A stretch of 64,000 bases of DNA, taken from Immersiella caudata. Its lineage: Eukaryota > Ascomycota > Sordariomycetes > Sordariales > Lasiosphaeriaceae. Positions 1 to 11,448 of this stretch are shown in pieces. How positions within the stretch are numbered: position 1 is the first letter of the stretch; each line of letters opens with the position of its first letter. The stretch spans positions 806,001-870,000 of the forward strand of contig JAULSU010000007.1 in NCBI GenBank assembly GCA_030512335.1, read 5' to 3'. The position numbers and the translations under genes are program-made. The notes beneath the pieces are model-generated. The model worked only from the letters and a program-made list of their open reading frames with translations, did no database searches and was not told where the DNA came from.

Positions 1-660
1 CTTCAGGCAAAGTCTCGGCGTTCCCAGCGGAAGCCGATCGGCATCTCTAATCCTCGGGCAGAATCAAGTCAGATCGTTCGGACGCAGCAACGCCACGCCA
101 CATGCAGCTATTCCTTCAAAGCATTCGTGGGTCGCTGGTTATTCAGCTCTCGGCGGCCATCAGATCCGGCGCATGGAAATATGACGGAGCGGCTCATGTG
201 GCGAAAGTCGACGGTCTGAGGTCTGTGCCGAGAAACCGGGAGGTCATGCGCCTGATGCCAGATGGGGCTTCATGGACACTCAATCACCAAAGATGATTTT
301 GTTTTCTATTAGGGAACTTCTTTGTGGCGCCTCCGTTTGGTCTAAACGACTGCTTCATCTCAGATGACTGTTCATTTTCTATCCTTTTAGCCGAGGGTTC
401 AAGTCATCACCAACATGAAGTCATCGCGAAACCGACGTCAGCACATTCTGCTTCGGAAACAACTGCGCCTAAGGCCTACGTATAAAGGGCTTCAATCTGG
501 CTAACCCTACTGGCACACGGATCAGTCTAGAGTTTTCTTACACCTTACACTTCATATCGGTCAGTTAGAATGCTGATAGCTAGCGGCTGACCTCATTCAT
601 CGATAACTCCGATTTGAGTCTTTACGGGGAAACAATCCTCGCAGTCTTCCGAGCCAAGCC
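1..660. other. Left-edge intergenic region
   Basis: I see no supportable coding region here. The only notable element is a TATAAA at about 481-486, some 200 bases upstream of the first methionine of the catalase relic, so this is probably the remains of that gene's promoter. Confidence 0.5.
481..486 (+). promoter_or_regulatory. Possible TATA box of the catalase relic
   Basis: A TATAAA hexamer lies about 200 bases before the start codon at 683. Distance and orientation fit a core promoter. This is inference from the motif alone. Confidence 0.3.
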
Positions 661-682
661 CCTCACGCAGCACAGTGCAGTC

Positions 683-2260
683 ATGGGCTCGACGGCCAAG
701 ACAACACCAATATACACCCTCGCAGAAGGTATTTCAGCTCCCTCTCCTCCCTCGCGTCCTGGCCTCCGTACTGTGCCTGGTGGCTAACACTGCTAGGGTC
801 CCTTATGCTAGCGCCAGCAGCCAGCAGCGGTTCAGCGATGGCTCCCCGGTAAAGGGGTTGATGCTTCTTCAAGACATCCAGCTGATTGAGACGCTTGCAC
901 ACTTCAACCGCGAACGTATTCCCAAACGCGTTGCCCATGCCAGTGCCTGTGGCGCCTGGGGAGAACTCGTCGTTACCCACGATATCTCCCATCTCACTTC
1001 GGCCCAGTTTCTCACCGGCATCGGCACAAAAAGCAAGACTCTGGCTCGCATCTCCACGGTGGGGCCGGGACGTGGCGCCGCCGACACGATCCGTGACGTC
1101 CGTGGATGGTCGCTCAAGGTCTTTACTGAGGAGGGAAACCAAGATTTTGTGCCCAACGGCATCCCGGTGTTTTTCATCCGCGACCCCGTAAAGTTCCCGT
1201 CGCTGAACCGCTCGCACGAGCGGGATCCCGCCACGAACTGCACCTCTGCGACAATGTTCTGGGATTTCCATGTCAACAACTAGGACGGAACACACGCCCT
1301 GATGCACCTCTTCAGAGACAGGGGCACCCCAAAGTCGGTCCGCCTTGTGAACGGGTATAGCGGACACACCTACAAATTGACCAAAGATGGCTCGTTTCAT
1401 TACGTCAAGTTTCACTTGAAGTCTGATCAGGGGAATGAAAATAGCACGGATGAAGAGCCTGCGAGATTAGCGGGAGTGGACCCGGATAACCACGCGGCCG
1501 ATCTGTATGACCACATTGCAAAAGGGAAATTCCCATCCTGGACGCTGTACATTCAAGTTATGGCGCCGCAGAAGGCCGAGACTTACCAGTGAAATGTATT
1601 TGATATGACAAAGGTCTGACCGCATGCCGACTTTCCACTCCATGTGGGCAAGCTCATCTTCAACAAGAATGCTAGTAGCGGAGAGGGAGGGGTCACTCCC
1701 ATAAACTTCCAGAAGCACCTTTGAATGACAATTGACGGCTGAAATTACCAGTTTCCGGTATTGCCCCTTCCGCCGATCCTAGTAAGCCCCTATTGCCCCT
1801 CACTCTTTGGCCTGCAAACTAACCCTCCCAGTCTTGCAAGCTCGCATGTTCGCCTACCGAGACACAGTTCGCTACCGTCTGGATGTGAACTACCAGCAAC
1901 TCCCATGCAACCGGCCCGTCTCCCAGGTCTACAGCCCCTACCAGTGCGACGAATTTGCCGCCATCAACGGCAACTACGGCCCTGACCCTAATTACGTCAG
2001 CTCGTCTCTCCACCCGGTTGCCTTTTCCTCAACTGTCCGCAATGGTGCAAACGGGTATCTCGTCGGGGGACACGACGTTTGGACCATGGGGATGGTGACT
2101 GGTTATAGCAGTGAGGTACAAAATGAGGACTTCGTCCAGGCTAGGGTGTTTTGGGAGAACATGCTGGGGAAACAGGAAGGACAGCAAGAGGCTTGGGTAG
2201 AAACGTTGTGATGCATCTTAAGGGGCGCGAAGCAGGAGCTTTGGGAAGCGGTTGTTGGTA
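683..2260 (+). pseudogene. Catalase pseudogene (small-subunit heme catalase)
   Basis: The translation follows a monofunctional heme catalase almost end to end: a start segment MGSTAKTTPIYTLAEG at 683, the FNRERIP segment, the distal-histidine region (RVAHA), the HDISHLTSA and VRDVRGW-like stretches, FFIRDPVKFPSLNR, and the proximal heme-tyrosine region RMFAYRDT near 1846. It can no longer be made as one protein. In-frame stops lie at 1281-1283 (TAG), 1590-1592 (TGA where catalases have Trp) and 1617-1619 (TGA, again at a Trp position). The frame changes between about 1670 and 1750. At the 3' end the catalase-like segments VVMHLKG and AKQEL lie in other frames near 2200-2250. A clean intron (1782-1831, GTAAG...CAG) survives. 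An upstream intron beginning near 729 is likely, but its join is one base out of frame. The family detoxifies hydrogen peroxide. The good preservation between lesions suggests fairly recent loss. Confidence 0.85.
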
Positions 2261-2942
2261 AGTTCAATAACTACTTGTTTCTCTCCTTTTCGTCGTCACT
2301 AAAAGAGGGATGAACATGCTGACGAGTTGCAAAAGCCATGTTCTTGAGGGTAAACCCTGATCTAGGAGATGCTATTCGTAGGGGTTTGGAGAAGGCTTGA
2401 TAGTGTATCTTGAGTTTGCAAGACGATATAGCGACATGTAGTGTCAAGCTGACAGATCGGAATCAAGCATTCTGGGGAGTGCTGCCGGTCTGTTAGTTGC
2501 GATCTTGGTCACCAAAACAAAATCCCGTGTCCATCATGCGTCGGACCGTAATCGAAGGGAAATCCCACAAACGCCATCTGTGTCGGTTGGTTCCTGGTTC
2601 GCATCCTTCGGGCCAGGCTCTCTACGCCTGCCAGGAATGCTTTGCCGAGAACAGTCTGACAGGGGGGGCGGTGTGCTCTGGGACCGCTAGCGATTGGTTG
2701 GCCTGGAACTGGTCTTGGCATTATCAGGAAACTCCAGTGTAACACAGGACGGGAGCAAAAGGGTGATGTGGAATATGAACGGAGTGAATTTGTGCCTCTA
2801 TGGATAAGCGGGAGCTACGCAGTGTGGTTCATGGTGATTCTTTATCTACTAAGAAGAGTGAATCGGCCAGCAGAAATCTCGGCGCCAATCACATTCTCCC
2901 TCTGCGAAGCTATCCCGAGTCGCGCATCTCCAGCCCTGCGCC
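2261..2942. other. Intergenic region between two pseudogenes
   Basis: The short open frames here match no family I know and show no coding pattern. Nothing functional is recognised. Confidence 0.5.
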
Positions 2943-4643
2943 ATGGCGCTAGACGCCCTCTCGAAGGCACTGGGGGCTTGCCAAATGCCGCGGCCGAGCA
3001 ATGGCATCGCCATCTCGGCGGAGGGCTATCTGAGGAAGATGCTGTGAGTATGAATGTTATCGACCGAACGTACTTGTGGCTTACCGAGCTAAAATAACAT
3101 AAATAAAAAATAAAATAAAAATCTTTGGAGATGTTCTTTCCGCCTCCTCGTTGGCCCGCACCGCTTCTACCACACCCCCCAGGAGACCTCTTGTTGCAAC
3201 TGTTCCGAGCCTCTCGTGATCTGAAGTCTAAGCTACTGACCATCATGTCGATGCGCGACTAGTTCGGCATGCCGCCGGGCGACATGCACGTCATCTATCA
3301 AGACGACTCAGGTGTCAACGCGGAGCCGCTCCCGGGCTTTGAGGGCATGGGTCCCAAAGCCCGTCTCTTCCACAACCAACACCGCGACCTCCACAACCTG
3401 CTGAGCGGTTCCGCACTCGACGACATGGCAGCCAGATTTGTCGACATCTACTCGAAGCAGATAAGCGAGAGCGACTCACTACCGCAGTCCCAAGTCGGAT
3501 GGACCCAAATCCCCGACTTTTACGCCCTCCTTCGCGATGAGATGTTCCGCGCCGCCACCGTCGCCCTCCTAGGCGATCACTTCTTCCGCCTTAACCCTAA
3601 ATTCTCTGGCGCGTTCTGGGAGTTTGGTAGCTGCGACCTCTCATACGTTCGCAACTTCCCCCGCTGGATGGCCCGTAAGACCTACCAAGTCTGCGACGAG
3701 GCCCTCGACTCCCTCAAACTCTGGCGCGACCACACGTCCCTGCACCACCCCATCACCCCCCCAGCCGACACCGAAGCCGAATGGGAGCCCTACTGGGGTG
3801 CCAAGTTCATGCGCGCCCGAGAAATCATGTTCAACGACCCCAACCTCTCACCCCGCGGGAAAGCCGCCTTCGACCTCGGCATGATCTGGGCAACCAACGC
3901 CAACGCCATCCCCCCTACCTTCTGGGCCCTGCGCAGTATCTGCCTCACCCCCGGCCTAACCTCCCGCGTCCTCGCCGAAACCCGCTCCGGCTTCGACGCC
4001 CACACCGGCGCCGTCGACATCGCCCCCCCTCTGCGCCAAACCCCTCCTCACCTCAATCTACCTTGAAGCCCTACGCTTCGGCGTCGGCGTCACCCCCGCG
4101 CGCAACCTCTAAGTCCCCAGCATCCAGCTTGGCCAGTGGAAGTTTGAGCGCGGCTCCACCCTCATCGCAAACATCTGGCTCGGCAACCGCGCGCCGAATT
4201 TCTGGAACACGGGTCATGATGTGCCTTCAGGGAAGCAGGAACACCCCGTGGAATCTTTCTGGGCGGAACAGTTCCTGGAGTACTCTGATGACCCCTCAAG
4301 TGGACCGCTGCGCAAGGCAGATGTGAGTGTTTACCGGGATGCTGCCGGTGCGGAGAGAAAACCCAAGACGGTAGAGGACGATAGGAAGGCCAAGGTTGTG
4401 ACGACTGGTACGGCGGGATATTTCTTCCCTTATGGTGGGGGGACCAAGATTTGTCCGGGGAGGCACTTTGCCAAGCAGGAGATGATGGCCGCCGTGACCG
4501 TGTTTATGCGCGAGTTTGAGGTGGAAATTGTGGATGCGAAAGCAGCGGAGAGGGTGGGATTGGCTATGGGGTACTTTCCGGCTGGTTCGTTGCCGCCGGA
4601 TGGGAAGATGCCTGTTCGGATGCGCCGGAGGGGCAGATCGTAA
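2943..4643 (+). pseudogene. Cytochrome P450 pseudogene
   Basis: A fungal cytochrome P450 resembling the CYP7/CYP8-like group of sterol or lipid hydroxylases. The heme-binding loop is intact: FFPYGGGTKICPGRHF at about 4420-4475 fits FxxGxxxCxG. The gene is broken at least three times. A TAG (3260-3262) interrupts the segment before FGMPPGDMHVIYQDDSG. One extra base, probably in the C7 run at 4023-4029, moves the frame so that translation stops at 4066. A TAA (4110-4112) lies in the restored frame after a typical TPARNL segment. The rest reads normally from 4113 to the stop at 4643. An intron from about 3049 (GTGAGT) to the CCCCAG near 3182 is likely. The possible first exon (from ATG 2943) does not join it in frame, so the 5' end is unsure and may be another lesion. 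Confidence 0.8.
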
Positions 4644-4827
4644 GGTGTTCACCGCACTCGGTTCGGATGAGAATACAACAAAAGTTGGAAATCTACCCTA
4701 GGCTTAAATGACCCCTCATTTCTTTACGCCTGCAATGCATGCCCGGCGAGCCGCAATCCGCAACGCCGTCCGTGTAACCTACTTATAAAGTAAATGTGTT
4801 TCCCTTCCCAAGGTGCCCTACATCCCA

Positions 4828-6571
4828 CTACTCCTTTTTCTTGGTCGCCTGCTGTTCCGCCCTTTCCCTCCTCCGCTTCCTCCATGCCTTGATCTCATTC
4901 AACAACCCCAAAAGCAACGGCACCCCGACTGGACCCAAGAGTGGGATGTATACGGCTAGCTTGTGTTCGTCAGGGAAGTAGAGCTGGCCCACCATGCTCT
5001 TCTCAAAGAACGCCCGCTCGGCCTCAGCCTCGGCGATTCGTGCATGCCCCAGTCCCTCGGCTCCGCCTAGAGTCTCGCAGGCCAGGCGGAGGTGGGACAT
5101 GGTCTTGGATACACCGTCGGCCACGCTCTCTGGGATGGAGATGGACGGAAGGGCAAGAGCCAGCCGAGCCAGCGAGCCGAGGGTAGACGAGGCGCGGAGG
5201 AGCAGGTCGGCGGACCGGATCCGTGCCAAAGTTGACAGGCGCAGGGGAAGCGATCCAGACTGCGGTGTGCCGGTGAGGGAGAGTAAATGCGACGTGAACG
5301 TCAAGAGGGGCTGTTTGAGTTTCTCCGCCGACACATGCGTTGTATCGGAAGGGAGAGGGAGCAGGTAGACTGTTCCCCACTGGGGGATCAACCACGACTG
5401 AGAGGTGCGGTCCGTCTCGTCTGGGCTTCCCTGTGGCGCCGCAAGAATCGTCTGGTTACCAACAAATACGATAAAATTGACGGTGGGGGCGCCTCCAATA
5501 GATGGCGAGAGCGGCCATTCCGCCGCGTTGATGAAGGACGAGAGGTCCTCCTTGGTCAGGACCTGGTTCTGGACACCAGGAGTGGCGTAGAGCTGCACTT
5601 GGGTATCAATGGTGAAGTTGTGGATGGGTGAGAGGACGTCCAAAACCGGCTTCATAAATTCGGCAATTGCCGCCTCAATATCCCAGCTGCTCGGCAGAGG
5701 CCCGCTCGTAAAGAGCGAGAAGGTGAGATGATATGTCGGCGCATGTTTCAGCGACCGCGTAGTGCGCTTGGAAAGCGAGTCGGCCGCCTCGGGCGTAAGA
5801 CCTTGTGGTCTATGATCAGACGGCATGGAATCGCTCGACAGCAGGTAACTAATAATGGCCTGCTCTTCGGCGAAGGTAGCTCGGAGCTGACTTGCCACAT
5901 ATGTCGCAAGGGACGAAGAAGAGGACGTCGCCGATGGAATCGTGTGAGGCGGGTATGTGATATCCAGGATTGGCGAATACGGGTCGAGTGTCGATGTTGT
6001 CGACTCGCCCGGGATGAGTCGGATCGTCAGCGCAGCCCCGGCATCGTCCTTCTCTGCCTCCTTCGCCGCTGGAGGGGATAGTTGCAGGCGCAGATGATGG
6101 CCCGAAAAGTCATTGAGGTCGTCGAGGGCGTGCTGGGTGAGTCGCAGGAGGTTCTGAGCCTCTTGCTCGTGGAGGGAGTTCGCCTGTATGGATATGCGCA
6201 AAGGAAACACCGGACGGCACGCCTGTAATTGGGGGTTAGCTCAAGCGCGCTGCGATGGCTGATCAGTTGTCGCATACCTTCCCGTCCGCCCAGTCGAGCA
6301 TCTCGCTCAGGGGGAGATTGGCGCGGTAAATCGTCGTCGTCTCCCACCATATTGGCAGCCCAAGGAGCAAAACAATGAGCCAGAATGACAGAATGACATA
6401 TGTCCGTCTACGGACGTCAGACGGTTTCTCAGGCGGTGGTTGCTTCCTCGCCGAAGTCGTGTCTGCGGCGTCGTTGGAGGGCGTTTCGGGTCTTACTGTT
6501 GGCGGAATCGTTGCTTCTGGGCTGCTTTTGGCACTCGTTGCGCCATTGTTTAGTGGGCGTCGGGCAGACAT
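4828..6571 (-). CDS. GPI17: GPI transamidase subunit PIG-S/Gpi17
   Basis: Non-catalytic subunit of the ER GPI-transamidase, which swaps a protein's C-terminal signal peptide for a preassembled GPI anchor. Two exons: 6571-6278 and 6222-4828, with an intron at 6277-6223 (GTATGC...TTACAG), giving about 562 residues, normal for the family. The first exon encodes a disordered N terminus, then a transmembrane helix (YVILSFWLIVLLLGLPIWW) followed by the TTTIYRANLP segment typical of PIG-S. The long second exon is the lumenal domain. A second membrane helix (YIPLLGPVGVPLLLGLL) and a basic tail ending in KKKE close the protein, giving the hairpin topology of the family. I chose MSARRPLNN as start; an in-frame ATG at 6697 would add 42 residues. 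The gene converges on the decayed P450. Confidence 0.9.
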
Positions 6572-7274
6572 TGTTGGCGTCTCCCGATCCGGTCCACGTG
6601 CTGTGTCGTTCCAAACTTGTAGCTGCTCTCTGCGACGGGCTTGGCCAGCGCGCGATGTTGCCAGTTCAGCGGGACCAGGACCCTGGCCCGTGGCCACGTG
6701 CAGATAACGGCCTCCCGATAAGCGAGGCTCTCACATGACGGGATCGTCCAAAGGATTTAACAACCACACCACAGTGATAGATTTCCAATGGAGTCTATTT
6801 TGGCCTTATTACTACAGCCACTACTCTGCCCCGAAGTAACTAGAGATGTCTAGGTTTCTTAGCCAAAGCCTCACGACCGGTTGATCAGGTTCTGGTGACA
6901 GCGGACCCTAAGACAATGGAGTGGAGTGGCCCGTGCTAACACGCGCCGTTGCAAGTGCACAAGCCGAGGCATGGTCGCCGAAACCCCGTCATGGAAGCGG
7001 ACGACGATGCGATGCCCCGGCACGCCCTGGTCGCGTCCATTGCGCCCCCCTCCGTTCGTCGATCCGGTCCACTGCCAGCTATTCCCGTCTCCGCTCGTGG
7101 GATCTTGCTGCCATATCAGTGGGCTAAACATGACCACGCCTGCCGTATCTTGTTCTCCCTGCTCTGTGCTCCCGACCTGTAACATCTACTCACTCCACCG
7201 CTTGACGCCCGATAACTGACCTTTCGGCGCCAATCGCCGGTTGCGCATATGTCTCTGCGTAGGTCCTTTCCCAG
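6572..7274. other. Divergent intergenic region, PIG-S / FAT1
   Basis: Shared promoter region of two divergent genes. The first 126 bases could be coding if PIG-S starts at 6697. I see no other gene. Confidence 0.5.
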
Positions 7275-9301
7275 GCGTTCCTATCCGATGTAGCCTTGCC
7301 CACTAACGGTGATGCGCCAGTCCCCGTCCCAGTCTCCCTCGCGGCGCCCGCCCTGGCGGCGGTCGCCACTTACGTCAATGCGCGGTGCCAGGTCTCGTAC
7401 GACTTGGACATGCTCACCTCTGTCATTCCCACCGTCCTAAGAGTAGCATGGTGGGGAACGCGTGGGCAATTGAACACCTTTTACCGCTTGGAGGCTCTGG
7501 CGAATTCCAAGTCGTCAGAGAACCGCATCTTCCTCCGCTTTGAGGATAAGCAGTATACCTATGCCCAAGCATACGATACCGTCTTGCGCTACTCAAACTG
7601 GCTGAAAACACGCCGTGGCGTCAAGAAGGGGGAGCTTGTGGCGCTGAACTTTCAGAACACCGACACATTCATCTTTTTGCTCTTTGCTGTCTGGTCTCTT
7701 GGCGCTATCCCCGCCCTGATCAACTACAACCTGAGCGGAAAGGCTCTCGCACACTGCGTGAGGCGAGCGGCGGCTCGCCTAGTCTTGATTGATCCCACAG
7801 TCGCCGAGAATGTGGGAGGCGATGTGCGCTCAGAGTTGAATGATGTCAGTTTCGAGGTGGTTACGCCGGAGCTGGAACTCCAGATGTTGGGGATGGAGGC
7901 CGTCCGGCCGGAGGATGAGAATCGAAGCAATGCCCAGGCAGCAGACATAGGTATCATTATTTTCACGAGCGGAACAACTGGCTTGCCCAAAGCCGCGATT
8001 GTCTCGTGGGCCAAGATAGCCATGGTGGGAGGGTACACTGCAAGGTGGATTGGAACCAAGTCGAGTGACGTATACTACACGGTGAGTCCAACCATCATAG
8101 GGCGTGTTGTTCTGCAGGGGACCGTTCAGTTGCTGATTTGGGCCAGGCCATGCCCCTTTACCATAGTACGGCCATGCTGATGGGTCTCTCCAACACCCTC
8201 TCGGCCGGAGCAACATTTGCAATTGGGAGGAAGTTTTCGACTTCTCGCTTCTGGGAAGATGTCCGCAAGCATGACGCCAACATTGTTCAGTATGTTGGTG
8301 AGACGTGCCGGTACCTGTTGTCGGCGCCCCCTGCAACCGACCCAGTCACTGGCGAGAATCTTGATCGCAAGCATAATGTTAGGATTGCGTTCGGGAATGG
8401 ACTGCGACCTGATGTCTGGAATCGTTTCAAGGAACGTTTCGGCATCGAAACTATTGCTGAGTTCTATGGCGCAACAGAGGGCAGCTACGGTACTTGGAAC
8501 CTCAGCAGAAACGATTTCGGCATGGGCGCCGTCGGCCGAAACGGTGCCTTGTACAACCTCATCCTCGGCAGTGGTGTCGCTATTGTTCAGGTTGATCACG
8601 AGACCGAAGTCCCGTGGCGCGATCCAAAGACTGGATTTTGCCGCCAAGTTGCGTTCGGTGAGCCTGGAGAGTTGTTGTTCAAGCTTCCTGCCAAAAACAT
8701 CGAGTCTCGTTTCCAAGGATACTACGGCGATAAAGATGCAACCTCCAAGAAGATCCTCACCTCGGTATTCAGCAAAGGGGATGCGTGGTTCAGGACCGGG
8801 GATGTTGTGCGATCAGACAGGGAGAATCGCCTATTCTTCACCGACCGCATTGGCGATACCTTCCGGTGGAAGAGCGAGAATGTTTCGACTGCCGAAGTTT
8901 CACAGGTTGTTGGACTTCACCCTGCGATCGCGGAGGCCAACGTCTACGGCGTCGAGGTGCCACACCATGAGGGTCGGGCAGGATGTGCCGCAGTCATCCT
9001 CAGATCGGACGCGCCAAGTGGCCCAGACGGAGGGCCAAACTCTGAGGTCCTCCATAGCCTTGCTGCCCATGTCAGAGCGGGCCTGCCTAGATACGCTCTC
9101 CCCTTGTTCGTTCGGGTGGTGAAAGCCGGAAACTTGCAGGCAACGGGCACGAACAAGCAACAGAAGTACACCCTTCGCAACGAAGGAGTGGATCCTAAAA
9201 AGACTAGCAGTGATGCTGTGTTCTGGCTGAAGGGGAACGCTTACGAGAGATTCACTCCTAGAGACTGGAAGAGTTTGAAGATTGGCGGGGTAAAACTCTG
9301 A
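7275..9301 (+). CDS. FAT1: Very-long-chain acyl-CoA synthetase / fatty acid transporter (FAT1/FATP family)
   Basis: Activates long or very-long-chain fatty acids with ATP and CoA, and in yeast Fat1 also supports their import. Two exons with an intron at 8082-8146 (GTGAGT...GGCCAG), and a stop at 9299-9301. The AMP-binding motif IIIFTSGTTGLPKAA lies near 7950-8000. The acyl-adenylate motif FYGATEGSYGTWN is near 8463. The FATP-type RTGDVV...RIGDTFRWKSENVST stretch is near 8790-8890. The body of about 660 residues is near full length. The N terminus is odd. The frame is open from about 7275 through a hydrophobic AAPALAAVATYVNAR segment typical of the family start, yet it has no ATG until 7410, after that segment. 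A start in an unseen upstream exon, or loss of the start codon, would explain this. Confidence 0.88.
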
Positions 9302-10647
9302 ATACGGATTGTAATCAGAGCGTTTACATTAGAGAGGCGTTGCGATACCCGTTGTCATCATAGATAGGGGTAAGGTGTGCCGGGTGAGTGTTACCACGGC
9401 GCCCAGATGATGCCATGCTCTTTGTACCCATTAGAAGGGACAGATTATGTCCTGATTGTTCTGGCATAGCGATACGATGGTGGTGCAAATATACCTGCAT
9501 TTCCAACTGGTCGGCATCAACATGGAGCCAACGCGGAGTGACTGACTTCCACCATCCGAGGAATCGCTGCTGATGGGCGACACCGTTTTTCATTTATTCA
9601 GGGGCGATCTGTTCAGGGGGGGGGGGGGGGGGGGCGCGAGGTGAGATCCTTTGAGATTCGAGGCATCAAGACTCCTGTGTCCTTACCTGGGCAAACATAA
9701 CGACTTTGGCGATTGGCATCGGCGAAGCGTCGGGGTTAAACCCCACGCAAGCCGTTGCACCGCTGGTGACCCAAGAACGCTCCACGAGCGACCAAGATGG
9801 ACGAGGATCTGCTCAACGGGTGTTTCCCCGCAGTTGATATTTTCCTGTGCCGTTGGTATACGGCACACCCCTTTTCCTTCCCGGGCCGTATGCCGCAAAC
9901 CTAAGCCTCACCAGAGATGTTTCTTCTCGTCTTCCCTAGGAGTGCCATCAAGGCTCTTGCTCCCATATTGCGAGGGCGAGTTTCAGGGTTCTCCCCTTGA
10001 GACCCTGCGTGAGCTGTAAGCGAGGGAATACTGGTTGTGAAAAGAACACCCCCACATTAGCATCGAAGGTTGTTGCGACAGCTTCAATCAAATGACCTAA
10101 TAATTCGGCTCAGGCCAGCAGCCAATCCCATGCGGCGCCGATGGTGTAATGATGCGCTAGTCCCGTCTGGGCTTAGCGGAGGCACTCGTTATCCCCACGT
10201 CAAGCTCATGGAGGGGCAACTTGCCCCGCGATGACGAGCGAGATGAGTGAACAAAAGCTCCCCTCACCAGCAGTTGTGCTCACAGCGGCATCATTGAGGC
10301 TGGTACTGGGAGCCCACTGGCCTGAAAGACCAAGAGAAGAAGCCGAAGGTCGGAGTCTGGCCAATCTTTGTCGTCGTGGCATGAACGAAAGTGGCTAGCA
10401 GCTGGACGTGTGCCGCTTTATTGCGCTGAAAACGCAATTGCTAAGCTTTGCTTGCTCGTGGAGACCAGACACGTTCGAAAGCAGTCGAACGAGGTTTTAA
10501 ATACCAACCCACCACCCCTCAGTTTTACCTGCTTCCCCTCCTTGTCCCTCCATCTTCCCAACCGCTGCTCCCGTTTGTACAATTCACCAGCTCCCACCTG
10601 CACTCTGTCTCTCTCTTGTCACAGCTGCCGTAGCAACATCACACAAA
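9302..10647. other. Intergenic region before peroxiredoxin
   Basis: No convincing gene. It holds a run of about 19 G at 9616-9634. The last 150 bases are pyrimidine-rich with a CACAAA just before the ATG, as expected for the 5' leader of a strongly expressed fungal gene. Confidence 0.55.
9616..9634. repeat. Poly-G tract
   Basis: An uninterrupted run of about 19 G in intergenic DNA. Exact length is uncertain in homopolymers. Confidence 0.8.
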
Positions 10648-11448
10648 ATGGCTTCCGCCGACAGAGCTACTCCGTAAGTCTCACCAGCCTCTTGGAGAAC
10701 CAGCTCGTCAGATGATTGACCAATTCGCCTGAAGCCTTCGTCTGGGCTCCATTGCCCCCAACTTCCAGGCTGAGACCACCAACGGCCCCATTGACCTGCA
10801 CGAGTACATTGGCGACAAGTGGCTCGTCTTCTTCTCTCACCCTGAGGACTACACCCCCGTGTGCACCACCGAGCTCGGCGAGTTCGCTCGTCTCGAGCCC
10901 GAGTTCACTAAGCGTGGCGTCAAGCTCCTCGGCCTCTCTGCCAACACCATTGGCAGCCATGAGGGCTGGATCAAGGACATCAAGGACGTGACCGGCTCCC
11001 AGGTCTCGTTCCCCATTGTTGGCGACAAGGAGCGCAAGATTGCCTACCTCTACGACATGTGAGTCTCTTCCCCCACTTCCCCTCATTGCGCCATCTGCTC
11101 ACGCTTACGACTCCCGGCCGCAGGCTCGACTATCAGGACACCACCAACGTCGATGAGAAGGGCATTGCGTTCACCATCCGCTCCGTCTTCGTCGTCGACC
11201 CCAAGAAGGTCATCCGCACCATCCTCTCCTACCCCGCCTCCACCGGCCGCAACAGCGCCGAGGTCCTCCGCATCGTCGACTCCCTTCAGACCGGTGACAA
11301 GAACAAGGTCACCACCCCCGTCAACTGGGTGCCCGGTGACGACGTCATTGTCCACCCCTCCGTCAAGGGTGAGGAGGCTACCAAGCTCTTCCCCAACCTT
11401 CGTGCTGTCAAGCCGTACCTCCGCTTCACCCCGCTCCCCAACGCTTAA
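10648..11448 (+). CDS. 1-Cys peroxiredoxin (Prx6/Prx1 type)
   Basis: Thiol peroxidase that reduces hydrogen and organic peroxides. Three exons: 10648-10673, 10735-11058, 11124-11448 (introns of 61 and 65 nt), giving 224 residues, the usual length of a 1-Cys Prx. The peroxidatic cysteine is in HPEDYTPVCTTELGEFARL, and the catalytic Thr of the TPVC loop and the downstream Arg region are present. The C-terminal dimer/arm domain (TTPVNWVPGDDV, then VKPYLRFTPLP) marks the Prx6 class rather than the 2-Cys class. No mitochondrial presequence is evident, so a cytosolic location is likely. The first exon is only 26 nt. GC-rich third positions suggest high expression. Confidence 0.95.

Noticed and set aside
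681..1415. 244-codon minus-strand open frame over the catalase relic
   Set aside because: The plus strand clearly encodes catalase segments; the reverse frame is a shadow.
2943..3048. First exon of the P450 read as a normal exon
   Set aside because: The donor at 3049 and the acceptor near 3182 do not keep the frame, so I kept it only as a possible part of the pseudogene.
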